Source: a virus
DNA: 64,000 bases
Reading direction: 5' to 3' (one strand)
Virus record (IMG/VR): IMGVR_UViG_3300035670_000144
Coordinates: 1-64,000 of that record
The notes beneath the pieces are model-generated. The model had not been told where the DNA came from, searched no databases, and was given only the letters and a program-made list of their open reading frames with translations. Shown piece after piece: positions 1 through 11,300 of this stretch. The translations under genes and the position numbers were made by a program. Each line of letters opens with the position of its first letter. Position 1 is the stretch's first letter.

Positions 1-126
1 AACAGCAGTATTATATTGTCCTGTCGTATTATTCTCTAAAGCATCAGCACCAACGGCAATATTGGTGCTGGAATAACCAGCACCATCATAATCAAGAACG
101 ACATTTCCTTGGATTTTTAAAGCCAT
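1..126 (-). CDS. Tail fibre-like protein, partial (N-terminus)
   Basis: The first 42 codons are in the window and the rest runs off the left edge. The start is the ATG at 124-126, preceded by AGGAGA. The visible peptide ends in a NNTTGQYNTAV-type stretch, a repeat style common in phage fibre and trimeric adhesin head regions. It is the most distal gene seen in the leftward tail operon. Fibre assignment is an inference from this short piece. Confidence 0.6.
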   Translation of the reverse strand, partial: MALKIQGNVVLDYDGAGYSSTNIAVGADALENNTTGQYNTAV

Positions 127-138
127 TTGTACTTACCC

Positions 139-822
139 TTATCTCCTAAGTAATTTAATCCATTGATAGAAGTTTCCAACCCATCTCTTGGAACCAGAGT
201 GACCACAATTAACAAGTGGATCAATAAACACACGTTCTCCAATACTCTTTACTTTGTCACAGAAAACAATATCCTCTGACATCAATTGACCATCAACAAC
301 CTTGACTTCAAATACATTCTTAGTTGGTTGTTCTTTATGAGGTTCTTTATATTCTTCAGATGCTTCATACACTTTCTTCAAAACATCTTTACGAATCCTC
401 ATCATTCCAGTACCAACACCATCAACAGATACCAGACCATTATCTTCAACAATAAAATCACCAAGTAATTTTACGTTATACTGTTCAATATCTGATTTCT
501 TTGGAACTGGTGCACCAACAACACCAACATCATGATTTAACATACGAAAGAAATCCTGTGGATTCCAATCCTGATCTGTGTCAATGAAAAACAAATCATC
601 AACGTCCAAATCAACTGCCATTTTGACAATATCATTTCTTGCTCTTTGAACCAGAGCATCAAATGACATATAAATTGGAATTACATTGATTCCATTTGCC
701 AGACCAATCTTGCATGTTTCGGCAAGTGCTGCAACGTGCCATACATCCACTTTACCATCATAACATGGTGAAGCAAGCATAACAGTTCTCATTTTCTGAG
801 TTTCTTGTTCAGTTTTTTCCAT
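139..822 (-). CDS. Putative GT-A type glycosyltransferase
   Basis: About 227 aa. An alpha/beta N-terminus is followed by FFIDTDQDWNP near residues 80-90, a DxD-type metal and nucleotide-sugar site of GT-A glycosyltransferases; such proteins occur among fibre genes of large myoviruses. It could modify virion proteins or cell-surface sugar. An ATG at 826-828 is also open, but the one at 820-822 is better spaced from AAGGTG. The substrate cannot be read from sequence. Confidence 0.6.
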   Translation of the reverse strand: MEKTEQETQKMRTVMLASPCYDGKVDVWHVAALAETCKIGLANGINVIPIYMSFDALVQRARNDIVKMAVDLDVDDLFFIDTDQDWNPQDFFRMLNHDVGVVGAPVPKKSDIEQYNVKLLGDFIVEDNGLVSVDGVGTGMMRIRKDVLKKVYEASEEYKEPHKEQPTKNVFEVKVVDGQLMSEDIVFCDKVKSIGERVFIDPLVNCGHSGSKRWVGNFYQWIKLLRR

Positions 823-836
823 AATCATTCACCTTT

Positions 837-1154
837 TTATTGTAGATCATTAATTGAGAAGTTTGATACTCTTTCTTCTGTTGGTGGAGTATTGTGAGCA
901 TCATAATGGGCATCAAAGATTGTGTCCATATTAGATGGCATGAAACCAATCAATTCTGCTTTTGTGAAATCAGAAGTTGTTTTGTTGAGATATTCAACGT
1001 CTTCTGTGTGTGGATATGCACGAGACCATGTTTTACCATCAGCATTTGTATGAGAATATATAACTTCAATTTCCCATTGTTTGACAACATTATCTGCTGT
1101 ACGTACTGTTGGTTGGGCTTTCTTTAGTGTTTTAGTTGTAGAATATTTAGCCAT
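837..1154 (-). CDS. Hypothetical protein in fibre cluster
   Basis: 105 aa, polar, with a TKAELIGFMPSNMDTIFDAHYDAHN segment around residues 62-87. No domain recognised. It has a strong GGAGG site and a TATAAATA late-promoter box about 43 bases upstream, so it is probably a late gene. Position between fibre genes and the glycosyltransferase suggests a tail or virion role, without direct support. Confidence 0.6.
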   Translation of the reverse strand: MAKYSTTKTLKKAQPTVRTADNVVKQWEIEVIYSHTNADGKTWSRAYPHTEDVEYLNKTTSDFTKAELIGFMPSNMDTIFDAHYDAHNTPPTEERVSNFSINDLQ

Positions 1155-1188
1155 TTTCGACCTCCTGTGGATTACTAGGCTGTTTGGG

Positions 1189-1764
1189 TTACTTATTATT
1201 TATATCATCAATTTGCTGCTGTAGGTCTTTTACTGCTGCAATCAAGAATGCTATTATTTCTATATAGTTGACTGTTTTAGTGCCATCAGATTTTGAATGG
1301 ACGATTGTTGGAAGGATTTGTTCGACTTCTTGTGCGATTAACCCATATGATTTTTGTCCATTATTCTTCCAAGTAAATTCTTTAGGTTCTAATTGATTAA
1401 TAGTATTTCTAACATATGGTATGAATAAATCATTGACATTTTCTTTTAATGTTATATCTGATACGTTATCAAAATGGATTGCAAATATCGTATTTGAAGA
1501 ATTTATATTTCCATTGACATCAAGAGGATATGATGCAGAAGATTTATTTATTCCAACATTGCCAGAAGGAAAATATAAACTGCCTACAAAAGAAACTCCA
1601 GAAGTGTTTGGCAGTGCTGAGTTAGCGGTACTAAATGCTGCATTTGTTCCATTATATACAGTACTGGTTAAAATATCATTTTGAGATAAATTTACAATAA
1701 TTTGATTAGTTCTTGTTCTCCAAGTATCAAATGTATCAGTCAAGTTAACATTTGCTAATGCCAT
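1189..1764 (-). CDS. Short tail fibre with C-terminal S74 chaperone domain
   Basis: 191 aa. An N-terminal coil (NAAFSTANSALPNTSG) leads to a stalk and a C-terminal intramolecular chaperone of the peptidase S74 family. The domain begins near residue 100 with SDITLKENV, where the family cleaves itself before the Ser, and includes GLIAQEVEQILP and a C-terminal helix. These domains trimerise fibres and are then released. The start is directly adjacent to the upstream gene's stop. The C-terminal half is nearly the same as in the next gene, which indicates duplication. Confidence 0.8.
   Translation of the reverse strand: MALANVNLTDTFDTWRTRTNQIIVNLSQNDILTSTVYNGTNAAFSTANSALPNTSGVSFVGSLYFPSGNVGINKSSASYPLDVNGNINSSNTIFAIHFDNVSDITLKENVNDLFIPYVRNTINQLEPKEFTWKNNGQKSYGLIAQEVEQILPTIVHSKSDGTKTVNYIEIIAFLIAAVKDLQQQIDDINNK
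1197..1204 (-). promoter_or_regulatory. Late promoter box TATAAATA
   Basis: Minus strand, about 43 bases upstream of the 105-aa gene, inside the 3' end of the first S74 fibre gene. Confidence 0.55.
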
Positions 1765-2535
1765 TTAAGAGGATTCCTTTGATTTATTATTTATTGTATT
1801 TATAACATCAATTTCTTGACGCAAACTTTTTACTTCTGCAATTAGAAATGCTATTATTTCTATATAGTTAACTGTTTTAGTTCCATCCGACTTGGTGTGA
1901 ACTATTGTTGGAAGGATTTGTTCGACTTCTTGTGCGATTAACCCATATGATTTTTGTCCATTATTCTTCCAAGTGAATGATACTGGATTCAGTTGATTTA
2001 AAGTTTTGGTTATATTGTCTAGAGGTAGTACATTATCCTTCAGAGATATATCCGATACGTTATCAAAATGAACTGCAAATACCGTATTTGATGAGTTTAT
2101 ATTTCCATTAACATCAAGTGGATATGATGCAGAATTGTTTCCTATAGCAATATTGCCTGTTGGAAAGAATAAATCACCAGAGAAAGAGACTCCAGAAGTA
2201 TTAGGAAGTGCAGAATTTGCTTTATCATATGCAGGAGCAATATTTGCACTTATTGTTATCGTATCATTAATATCATCAGCAGAAATATAAATATTATTTC
2301 CAGAAATCAAAGTCAATATTGCTTCAGATGTTCCAGCAACGACCAATGTTCCATTAGCATTTACAGTACCAAATGCATTTCCACCAGTAGTATTAAAAGG
2401 AAGAATTGTGCCATTAGCATTTTTATAAAACAATTTACCATCAGCATAGTTGATTGCCAACTCGCCATTTGCCAGTATAGTTGGTTCTGCTGATGGAGTA
2501 GATGATTTCTTTAGTGAAATTACTGTGTTAGACAT
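1765..2535 (-). CDS. Tail fibre with C-terminal S74 chaperone domain (paralogue)
   Basis: 256 aa. The N-terminal segment (SLKKSSTPSAEPTILANGELAINYADGK near residues 7-34) resembles attachment regions of cyanophage-type fibres. A beta-rich middle and an S74 chaperone (SDISLKDNV, GLIAQEVEQ) follow. It shares a 71-nt identical stretch (1904-1974 against 1304-1374) with the downstream paralogue. The start overlaps the upstream gene's stop as TAATG. The two proteins may form alternative or stacked fibre tips. Confidence 0.8.
   Translation of the reverse strand: MSNTVISLKKSSTPSAEPTILANGELAINYADGKLFYKNANGTILPFNTTGGNAFGTVNANGTLVVAGTSEAILTLISGNNIYISADDINDTITISANIAPAYDKANSALPNTSGVSFSGDLFFPTGNIAIGNNSASYPLDVNGNINSSNTVFAVHFDNVSDISLKDNVLPLDNITKTLNQLNPVSFTWKNNGQKSYGLIAQEVEQILPTIVHTKSDGTKTVNYIEIIAFLIAEVKSLRQEIDVINTINNKSKESS
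1797..1804 (-). promoter_or_regulatory. Late promoter box TATAAATA
   Basis: Minus strand, about 33 bases upstream of the 191-aa fibre gene. Confidence 0.55.
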
Positions 2536-2972
2536 TAAAAGTCATTTACCGTTTCTAATGGTGTTTCTAGAACTTCTTCTTTAATTTCTTTTTTCTTCTT
2601 TGGTTTTCCGGTAGTGATTTCTATAATCTGATTCTGTAATTTTTGAATTTCTTCATCCTTGGAAGAAATCTTCAGTTTCATTTGCCCCATTTGATTCATT
2701 AGAGTGTCCATATGAGACAGTTTATTTTTCATAGCATTATAAGAATCTTCCATAATTTTAGCATCATCTAAAGTTTTTTTACTGTTTTCGTTGATGCTTT
2801 TTTGATTCTCAAGTTCTGCTTGAATTTCTAAGATTTTTTGTTCTCTGTCAGCGACCAAATCAGAAGCAACTTTTAACTGTGCTTGTGATTGAATATATTT
2901 AATATTCAGTTCATTAATAGTCGCCACACAAGTATCGATGTAAGCATTTACATATCTATTAGCATCACTCAT
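2535..2972 (-). CDS. Coiled-coil protein in fibre cluster
   Basis: 145 aa with heptad-like helices over residues 20-118 (REQKILEIQAELENQ, DEEIQKLQNQIIE) and a Lys-rich then acidic tail (KPKKKKEIKEEV). It sits between two fibre genes, with TAATG overlap downstream. It could be a fibre assembly chaperone (an analogue of T4 gp57A or gp38) or a fibre-associated structural protein. No homologue recognised. Confidence 0.6.
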   Translation of the reverse strand: MSDANRYVNAYIDTCVATINELNIKYIQSQAQLKVASDLVADREQKILEIQAELENQKSINENSKKTLDDAKIMEDSYNAMKNKLSHMDTLMNQMGQMKLKISSKDEEIQKLQNQIIEITTGKPKKKKEIKEEVLETPLETVNDF

Positions 2973-2984
2973 AATATTTCTCCG

Positions 2985-4571
2985 TTAAAAATTTCCCCCG
3001 TCGAGCATTCCGAACTGTGGAATACCGGAAGCACCTGCTTGTAAAACTTGTCCTTCAGTACCAGCAGAAGTTATGTTAATTGGTCCAGAAGTATTACCAT
3101 ATAAAATTCCATTTTGTGTGAATGAACTTCTGCCCGTTCCACCATATGTAACCTGAACGATATCAGCATTCCAAGTACCAGATACTATTGTTCCAAGTCC
3201 TGTAATACCAGAATAATCTCCTGTCACTCTACCAGATGGAATGGTTCCGACTGTTAAGAATGAAGCATTACCGGCATTTACATTCGCAGTGTTTGCTTTA
3301 TCGTAAGCTGTGTTGGCTGTTAATTGAGCGGCATTTGCTGAATCATATGCAGAGTTGGAATTTAAGAATGCACCATTGGCTGCATTATAAGCAACATTTG
3401 CAGTTAATAGACCAGCATTAGCAGCAGCAAATGAAACATTAGAATTTAAGAATGCAGCATTAGCAGCATTGAATCCAACATTAGAATTTAAGAATGCAGC
3501 ATTAGCAGCATCAAATGAAACATTAGAATTTAAGAATGCAGCATTACCAGCAGCAAATGCAGCATTTGCTGCATCATATGATGATCTGATCCACACTGTT
3601 GTATTTGTACCAGATAGAATTAGATTTGTTGTTCTAATGTCTGCATTCAACACTGCAAGAGTAAAGTTATTTCCATTTGGATCAATGTGATTATTGATTG
3701 GTTCTTCATTATATTCTTGGAAGATATAATATTCTTTGGTAGAATGATCTCTATAAACACCAGTGTGAACATTTTGTCCTGTGGAATTGACATAGTTGGC
3801 AATAAAACCAATATCAACTATGTCGGAAACATAGTTATTACCAGCAAGATAGATTAGTGGATCAGATACTCTTAGTGTTTCAGAGTCTACAACATATGTG
3901 TTACCAGAAATTACAAGATCACCAACGATAGAAACGTCACCAGTTACTGTACCACCTGATGTTGAAAGTCGTGTATTAGAATCATCGAATGCCGAATTTG
4001 CTGTAATATATGCAGAATTAGCAGCATTGAATCCTACATTAGAGTTTAGAAAAGCAGCATTAGCAGCATCATATGCAGTATTTGCTGTCAATTGTCCGGC
4101 ATTAGCTGAATTATATGCAGAGTTGGAATTTAGAAAAGCTGCATTCGCAGCATTGAATCCAACATTAGAATTTAAGAATGCAGCATTAGCAGCAGCAAAT
4201 GAAACATTAGAATTTAAGAATGCGGCATTAGCAGCATTGAATCCAACATTAGAATTTAAGAATGCAGCATTCGCAGCATTGAATCCAACATTAGAATTTA
4301 AGAATGCAGCATTAGCAGCATCAAAGATTAGATTTGATGAAGTGAATCCAGTGTTTGCAGTCAAAAATGCTGCATTTGCAACATTGAAAATTGTGTTTGA
4401 TAAATCTACATAAAACTTACCACCAATTGCTATGACACCAGAGCCATCAGATGTTCCTATGAATAATTTTTCTGAGAGATATGAATATGCTGGTTCAGCA
4501 GCAGTTAATGTGCCAGACGTAGGAACAGTAGTGGTGCTTGATCTTTTGATCTGAATTATTGTATTTGCCAT
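2985..4571 (-). CDS. Repeat-rich tail fibre protein
   Basis: 528 aa. The N-terminus (IIQIKRSSTTTVPTSGTL, then AEPAYSYLSEKLFIG) is typical of fibres of T4-like environmental phages. Two arrays of a 14-residue repeat (AANAAFLNSNVGFN type), about residues 65-185 and 340-430, flank a beta domain with VSIVGDLVISGNTY. The C-terminus has Gly-rich fibre repeats (VSGTWNADIVQVTYGGTG). The repeats probably form a trimeric shaft. DNA repeats of 42 bp make the gene prone to length change. Confidence 0.8.
   Translation of the reverse strand: MANTIIQIKRSSTTTVPTSGTLTAAEPAYSYLSEKLFIGTSDGSGVIAIGGKFYVDLSNTIFNVANAAFLTANTGFTSSNLIFDAANAAFLNSNVGFNAANAAFLNSNVGFNAANAAFLNSNVSFAAANAAFLNSNVGFNAANAAFLNSNSAYNSANAGQLTANTAYDAANAAFLNSNVGFNAANSAYITANSAFDDSNTRLSTSGGTVTGDVSIVGDLVISGNTYVVDSETLRVSDPLIYLAGNNYVSDIVDIGFIANYVNSTGQNVHTGVYRDHSTKEYYIFQEYNEEPINNHIDPNGNNFTLAVLNADIRTTNLILSGTNTTVWIRSSYDAANAAFAAGNAAFLNSNVSFDAANAAFLNSNVGFNAANAAFLNSNVSFAAANAGLLTANVAYNAANGAFLNSNSAYDSANAAQLTANTAYDKANTANVNAGNASFLTVGTIPSGRVTGDYSGITGLGTIVSGTWNADIVQVTYGGTGRSSFTQNGILYGNTSGPINITSAGTEGQVLQAGASGIPQFGMLDGGNF
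3421..3560 (-). repeat. 42-bp in-frame repeats, array 1
   Basis: Near-identical 42-bp units encode the 14-residue fibre repeat. This shorter array lies in the 3' half of the fibre gene. Confidence 0.8.
4015..4335 (-). repeat. 42-bp in-frame repeats, array 2
   Basis: Longer array of the 42-bp unit, several copies differing by only one to three bases. All units keep the reading frame. Confidence 0.8.
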
Positions 4572-4572
4572 T

Positions 4573-4800
4573 TCAGAAAGTTCCTCCGTTTACGATTGGC
4601 AATTCTTTGATCACATATTTTCCTGTTGCTGAATCATAAACCAAGGTGTCATTATTATCTGGTGATGATGCATCAACATCTATCAAACCCGATAATTTAT
4701 TTCCTGAAGAAATTCCTATAGATCGTATAATCGATCTTTGTTGATTGTTTATAGAAACTCTATTTTTTGGTGTTGAAGTTACTGTTACTTTTGTGCCCAT
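4573..4800 (-). CDS. Small structural-type protein
   Basis: 75 aa, rich in Ser, Thr and Asn. It contains LSGLIDVDASSPDNNDTLVYDSATGKYVIK, a pattern found in phage fibre attachment segments. Its stop is next to the fibre gene's start, so it is translated in the same operon. It may join the fibre to the baseplate; this is inference from context. Confidence 0.6.
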   Translation of the reverse strand: MGTKVTVTSTPKNRVSINNQQRSIIRSIGISSGNKLSGLIDVDASSPDNNDTLVYDSATGKYVIKELPIVNGGTF

Positions 4801-4838
4801 TTTACTTTGTGACCGATTTTAAATTGCTTTTAGATTTC

Positions 4839-5177
4839 TCATCTCGTGCAAGAAGGAGAAATTGTTATGATACCTTCAAGTATTCTACTTACAGAATTTG
4901 CATCATCAGTAGATTTCACATCAAACACATATCTTCCGGGTTTTATATTAGCAGTATTTGAAGCTGACATAGACATAGTAACTTCTCCATTAGCAGCATT
5001 TGTTATAGTGCATACTATATTTGCTGTGATGTTTGCTGAATAATATGATCGTCTTACTTGACTTTCGAAAGAATATCCTGAAATATTCACAGCAGCATTC
5101 GTAACATCATCTGTAATGTTGATGACATTATTAAATGTTGTTCCTTGATCTACTACCAATTCTACGTATGCTGCCAT
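4839..5177 (-). CDS. Beta-sandwich virion protein candidate
   Basis: 112 aa. It starts YVELVVDQGTTFNNVINITDD and ends with KPGRYVFDVKSTDDANSVSRILEGIITISPS, a pattern of alternating strands like small Ig-like fibre or baseplate adaptor domains in cyanophage-type myoviruses. It lies between the large structural gene and the fibre genes. Exact role unknown. Confidence 0.6.
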   Translation of the reverse strand: MAAYVELVVDQGTTFNNVINITDDVTNAAVNISGYSFESQVRRSYYSANITANIVCTITNAANGEVTMSMSASNTANIKPGRYVFDVKSTDDANSVSRILEGIITISPSCTR

Positions 5178-5381
5178 TTATCTTGATAGACCTTTTAATA
5201 ATTGTTTGATTTCTTCCATATCAGATTTCAAAGATGAAAGATCATTTTCAAGTTTTATCAATTTCATATCTTTCATCTTCGATTTTTTATATGATATCAA
5301 AGCGTCCTTATCTTTATTTATCAATATTCCATCAGTTACTTTATATATACCTTTAACGTCCGTTTTCATTCCTGACATCAT
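5178..5381 (-). CDS. Small coiled-coil hypothetical protein
   Basis: About 67 aa. The C-terminal half (ENDLSSLKSDMEEIKQLLKGL) is a predicted coiled coil. Two ATG codons (5379-5381 and 5376-5378) follow a GAGG site; the second is slightly better spaced. It sits five bases after the stop of the 2013-aa gene and is probably a late structural accessory. Confidence 0.55.
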   Translation of the reverse strand: MMSGMKTDVKGIYKVTDGILINKDKDALISYKKSKMKDMKLIKLENDLSSLKSDMEEIKQLLKGLSR

Positions 5382-5386
5382 ACACC

Positions 5387-8300
5387 TCACAATTGTAGTG
5401 CAATAGCACGTAAATCTGTCACTCTAGGGATTCTAGATGCATCATCTGATCCAAGACCAATTTTTATTGCATAATGTTTGAATCTAGTGAATTTCTGTCC
5501 GCTATCTGAAACATACTCAACTATTCCAGGATCACCAACGCTATCTAATCCAGTCATAACAGATATTGGGAATTTGAATCCATATTCTATAAAATTATTT
5601 TTATTAGACAGTGATGAATATACATCACTTTTATTTATGTAGTCTAATTTGATCCAAGGCCTATCAGAGAATGCGGTGTCGTCTTCTCCATTAAGGATTT
5701 TTACCCAGACATATATTTCGGTTCCGGGTGGTCTATATGCCGTTAAAATAACATTTAAATCCTCAGCATCTTGGTCGGTAGCCAACGTAATTTGTTTACT
5801 CAAGTATGTATTTATTAGATTGCCGCCTCTAGATAAATCTTCGTTTGTGATATCATTATTTAGAAGATAATCTACAAATATTGTATGTGTTCTATTTAAG
5901 TCCAAAACAGGGGACACATATTCACTACTGGTTCTCATTGTAGTTCTAATTTGATTAGACTGTAAACCTCCAAAATCATTAATTTCATCTGTTCTAGAAT
6001 AGAGTGCTCTTTCGGAATCGAAACCATAATCGTTTCTATCTGAAATATACATGAAATCACCTACAACAGAAGTGTTAGATATAGATTTCATTTCAAATGA
6101 GACAACACATGGAGAAAAGTTCAAATACTGTGGTTCAAATTTAACAGTAGAATACCTTTGTCTATCTATAGATTCTACATTGAATTGTTGTCCAGAATAT
6201 AGTCCTCTAATAGTATCGTTTGCTAATATAATTCCATTTGAATCTTTTAATCTAATTCTGTAATCTGGATTATTATCATCAAATTTATAAAGAGTTGCAA
6301 AAGTATTCGCGATTGATACTACATTAGCGGTTACTCCCTTAGATACTAAATTTGATCCATAATATGCAGTGACTGTCTCTCCTATTTCAAATCCACTATT
6401 GGACATTATATAGAGTGGTGATGATGCTGTTAATACTATAGAGTTGGCGGTTGAATTTGCTCCTACCAATACATCTCCATCTTCAATTATGCCACCAACT
6501 GGAGGATTTTGAAGAGTTAGTCTGTCGTTACCCAAAACGGGTTCGCCAATATACGTTAATGGCGAAGATAGATTATTTGCTTTAATAAATTCTATTGGTT
6601 TATTGCCGATGGTAACAACACCGTTAATATTTTTCACGAAACTTGCTCTATAAAATTTTACTTTTAGATCAATACCATCAACTATATCCCAATTTAAATT
6701 ATTATTTGTGGTATATAGAGTTCCTGTTAGTGGTCTAGATACATATCTAGACCCAGTTAGTAAATCTATATTTCTTGGTGTTGTAGAAGGTGATCCCAGT
6801 GCCTGTGCATTTATATCTGCGACGTATGTTCTATAGCCAGGATTGATTCCAGCGGTGTGTATGATAAAAGCATACTGATGTCCGTTTTTCAGAAATATTG
6901 GACATGGGAATTTCACATTAAATGGGACAGAACTATCATCGCTGGTAACAATGTCGCTTGATTCATACCATACTTCACTATATGGAATTGTATTTCTAGT
7001 TATTGATCCACCGGAGTCCATTTCTCTAATTTCAAACCAAACCCCCAATTCTGGATGTTTTGACGAAAAGAATGTATCAACACTTGTTATAAATATGCCT
7101 TCTTCTCCTTCGGGTGCATTTATATAAAATGAATACCCTAAACAAGAATATTCTCTTCTACCGTATGTCCCTCTAACCCTGGTGCCATACCTATCTTCTG
7201 GCAATAATGGTGGATATATTGTTGTTATTCTAGTAGATTGTATTAGTCCTTGTCTTGTTGTATTTATACCAGAAGCGTAGAAATTGTTGACTGCAACCGA
7301 TGTTGGATTGTCTGCATTAGTTCTGCTGTCAGTGACTATTACTTGTTTATTACCAACAGTGAATTTTTTCACATCTGTATTAGGAATCCTTAGTGCAGCA
7401 TATATTTTACCATCATCATCAGATATTAAAGACGATCCTTCTGATTGTGAAGGTCTTATAGAAGGTGCAGTTGAATTTAAGTCTGCGAAAAATTCAGATT
7501 CGTCTAGTGGGGTGACGAAATCTGACATATTTTCGCCGTCAAAAAATACATAATGTCTTGTTCTTGGTAGAAGTCCAATGGCATTTATTAATATTTTTTG
7601 TGGTCTGATATATGTAACGGCAGATACGTCTGTTACAAAATTTCCTAATGCATTTTCTTCTATAGCAGAAGTCGAAGACCCAGAAATTCCAGATCTAACT
7701 TCTGTATAATCCTCAACAATGTCTACACTTATATTTGGACCCGAATACCAAGATACATTTTTAACTGCATCTGGTCCAGCAATTAATTTTGCTTCAAAGA
7801 ACGCAAACTCTTGGGCAGAAACTACTGTACCTTCGGCTCCCCAATAGTTATTATAATAATTGCGATTTCTTCCTGTTGTGTCGCCGCCTGCACCTGCTGC
7901 ATATATTGTATATGTTCTATTAGGATCATATCTCCTTATAACAACGCCAGTTTCTTTATTGACTAGAGAATATCCGGTCACTGATCTCGTCCATGATCTA
8001 TTATCTCTAGTCGTTCCGATATTTGTTACATATGTATTGATTGTATTTGGTGGTATTATTGTAGTGTCTACCCAAACATCCGTTGGTGGATTTAAATTTA
8101 AAGTTCCACTATAATTGAATATTGAAGTTTCTATGTTTCTATCTGTTGTTGCATATGGTTGATTTAGAAATTCAACTTCATCATAATCTAATGTTATAAC
8201 GCCAATTTCAGTATTTGAAAAAATATAACTGTTATTGGATACTATATTATAATATAGAGATTCTTCATTGAATATTGGAGTTACACTTCTTTCTTGTTTA

Positions 8301-11300
8301 TCTACCGAAATTTTGTAATCTGGATTTCTAGTATCGCCCAAACTGTGATCGCTGAACGAGTCTACGAAAATTCCATTTTTAAATCTATTTAAGCCATTCT
8401 CATCTAATATTTGCATATCTAATGCATCTTTTTCAAGAGCATTTAAACTCGCATAATATTCAAGATTATCAACCCTCTCTCGAATTGTTCCAATATCCTT
8501 CATGGTATATCTTCTATTCAAGGTTTTTTGTTGAGAGCATGATATGTCAAGCCTTCCTATGGTTTGTGCATATTCTGGCGAAAGTGAAGGATATGGTGCA
8601 ATAGTCAATACTGCCAATGTCATCGTTTCATCAATTGGTGACGGTGCCACTGGATTTGATGATGGGGTTCCATTTTTAATGGAATAAATATTATTTTTAT
8701 TCACATAAACTATATCTTTTCTTGCATTATAGTATGAGAAATCGAAAATGATTTGAGAGGAATCTGCTGGTAGTCTGAATCCTACACCATCATTTTTGAA
8801 TGTTCTTATATCTGATGGATTTTCTGTTGCTCCCGCAATTGTCGTAGAATCCGATGCAGTATTAGTTTTTATTGGTCTAAAATCTAAGTGATTTCTTAGA
8901 TCATATATTACACCTGTAGTTGGTGATTTGAATATTGGAATTTGCTCTGTTCTTATTTCTGATGATGATGTATTATCATCATTTATTGGATATGAATCAA
9001 TTGAAAAATATCCTTTGCCGCTAGTAAAATCGTGGTCAAAATAATCCAATTTTACTAATAAATATTCTGAACTCGACAATGTAATTTTATCGGGATTTAT
9101 TTTGGCATGGTCTACATAATATTCATAATTGCCGTCAAGCAGAGAGAAGAATTTTGTTACATCAGTGCCTTCTGTGCCAGTAGTAAATGTTGAATTGTGC
9201 TTTCTAATTTCTTTTATTCTGAATATGTCAGATATGCCGAGATTGAAAGGTCCGGTTGTTCCTGCACTAGAACAATTAATAACCACATATCTATCGCTTT
9301 TCAAAGTTTTAGTTGCTTCTTTTGCAGAATTTCTTGATGCATTATATGTTAGAGATAATGATGCTGTATTAGAAAATGTTTCTTTCAGATCAAAATTTAA
9401 TTGTGTTGTTGACGCAGATGTAACGGTTCTCTCAACACCTGTTACACCTTTAGTGGTAAGATCAACAAAATCACCAATTTCATATTTTTTCACAAATGCA
9501 TAATTTGTTACTGTTGATGATAGCGTAGGATATACATTAATTTCTGTTCCGCTTGTAATAGCAGTGATAGTATAAATTCCAATATCAGTATTTGTGAAAG
9601 CAATTTTATCGCCAACATTAAAGTTGTTGAATGATGTAGCAACACCTAACAATCCATTGGGTGATGTATTGGAGACTACTCCAGAGGTTGATACTTCTGT
9701 TGGCGAAATGAATGTTAATAGAAACTCTTTCTTTTCAGTGTCGCTAAGGCTTCCTACTGTATATGGAAAAACTTCTCCACCAGAAATGGTTGCCGCAAAT
9801 GTTCCTGTGCTTGTTATTGTGGAGTCGGTTTTTCTAAAAGTGAATGTTGTGTCTGGATTGCTAGAATCATCTCGTATAGTTCTGGTTGCATCCGATCCTG
9901 TATAATATAAGAATTTGCCGATAGAAGTATCTTCTAATGTAGCAAGATTCGAATTGTTAAGTACAACATCAGCACTGAAAATTACGGAACCGCTGTTAGA
10001 ATATAAACTTTTAACATTAGATGAAATAGTGTTACTGCCATTCATCTCAATATCAAAAAGATATACTTTTATTTGAGAATTTGATGTTCCAAGTGTTCCA
10101 CTATCATAGTATGCAGAAGATAGTTTTGCTGTCCCTACTATGTTACCTGTTTGTGAGCCTGTGGACCATTTCCGACCAGATATTCTATTTTGTGCTGTAT
10201 CATATAGATATATGTCTATAACTTTATCATGAATAAGCGGACCAACAGCCTCATCACAAAGAAGATAATTTCCAAGTCTTGTTGATACGATCTGCGAATT
10301 GATATTTGAGAATGTATTCGACTTATCTATGGTTAGAAAAGTTGGTGCAATTGCACCAATTTCATATCCTCTCACATAACCTGTTCCTGGTTCAACCACA
10401 ACTGTTAATTTTTCACTGTCTCCACCATTTGTCAAAGAAAGGTATCCAAAATTATTACCAGTGTCTAAGTTTTCTCTAATTTTTACACTAAGTCCATATG
10501 AATAATAATCACCAGATTCATCATAAGTTCTTTTTGCTAATTCATCCAAAATGGCAGAGTATTGTGTTCTCTGATTTCTTTCTTGCACAACACCATCTTT
10601 AACAGAAATCAATTTTATATATTCTGATGAATCGATTTGTTCACTTACGTCATATCTTACCAATCTTGCACTAATTTTAAATCTATTTGCTCCTGGTGCA
10701 GAATAATTTGATGACTCTAATGCTGGATCAAGTAGAGATATGTCTTCGTTGCTACTAATAATACTCTCAGATAATACGAATCCTACCTGACAATTTGCAT
10801 TTTGACTATATCTATCTGCTATGATTGATTGGGATTGGAAAGATATAAAATGTTCTTTGGCAAATACTACACCTTCATTGATTCTAAAGATAGAACCAAA
10901 TCCCGATGAGTTTGCCGATGCCGTATAAATCGAAGGTAGTGTGTTTGATAACAATACTTCATCATCGATGAATGTTGATAGATTTGCTGTTGGGTTTCCA
11001 TTTAGCCAACCAATATATAATGTTTTTGTATTTTGAGATGTTCCATCACCATCCAAGGCATCAATAACTCTAGCACTTATGTTTGAAGTGGCTCCTGTCA
11101 ATACTGTGTTGACGTAACTGAATACATTTACTGTTCCGTTTGAAGAGTCTGTATTTTTTATTTTAATATATGGGATTCTCGATAATGTAAATTTTCCTCT
11201 ATTTTCATCACTATCTAATACTAATGTACCTTCTTTGAAAATATGTCTACCAAATCTATTAATCTGTTTTTGAAGAATAGTTTGAGATTGTGTCAATTCT

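Noticed and set aside
4015-4335. Regular repeats suggestive of CRISPR
   Set aside because: The 42-bp units are contiguous, in frame and code for a fibre repeat; there are no spacers.
3898-4413. Long plus-strand open frame of 171 codons
   Set aside because: It is the reverse reading of the fibre repeats; the repeat unit is open on both strands. No ribosome site.
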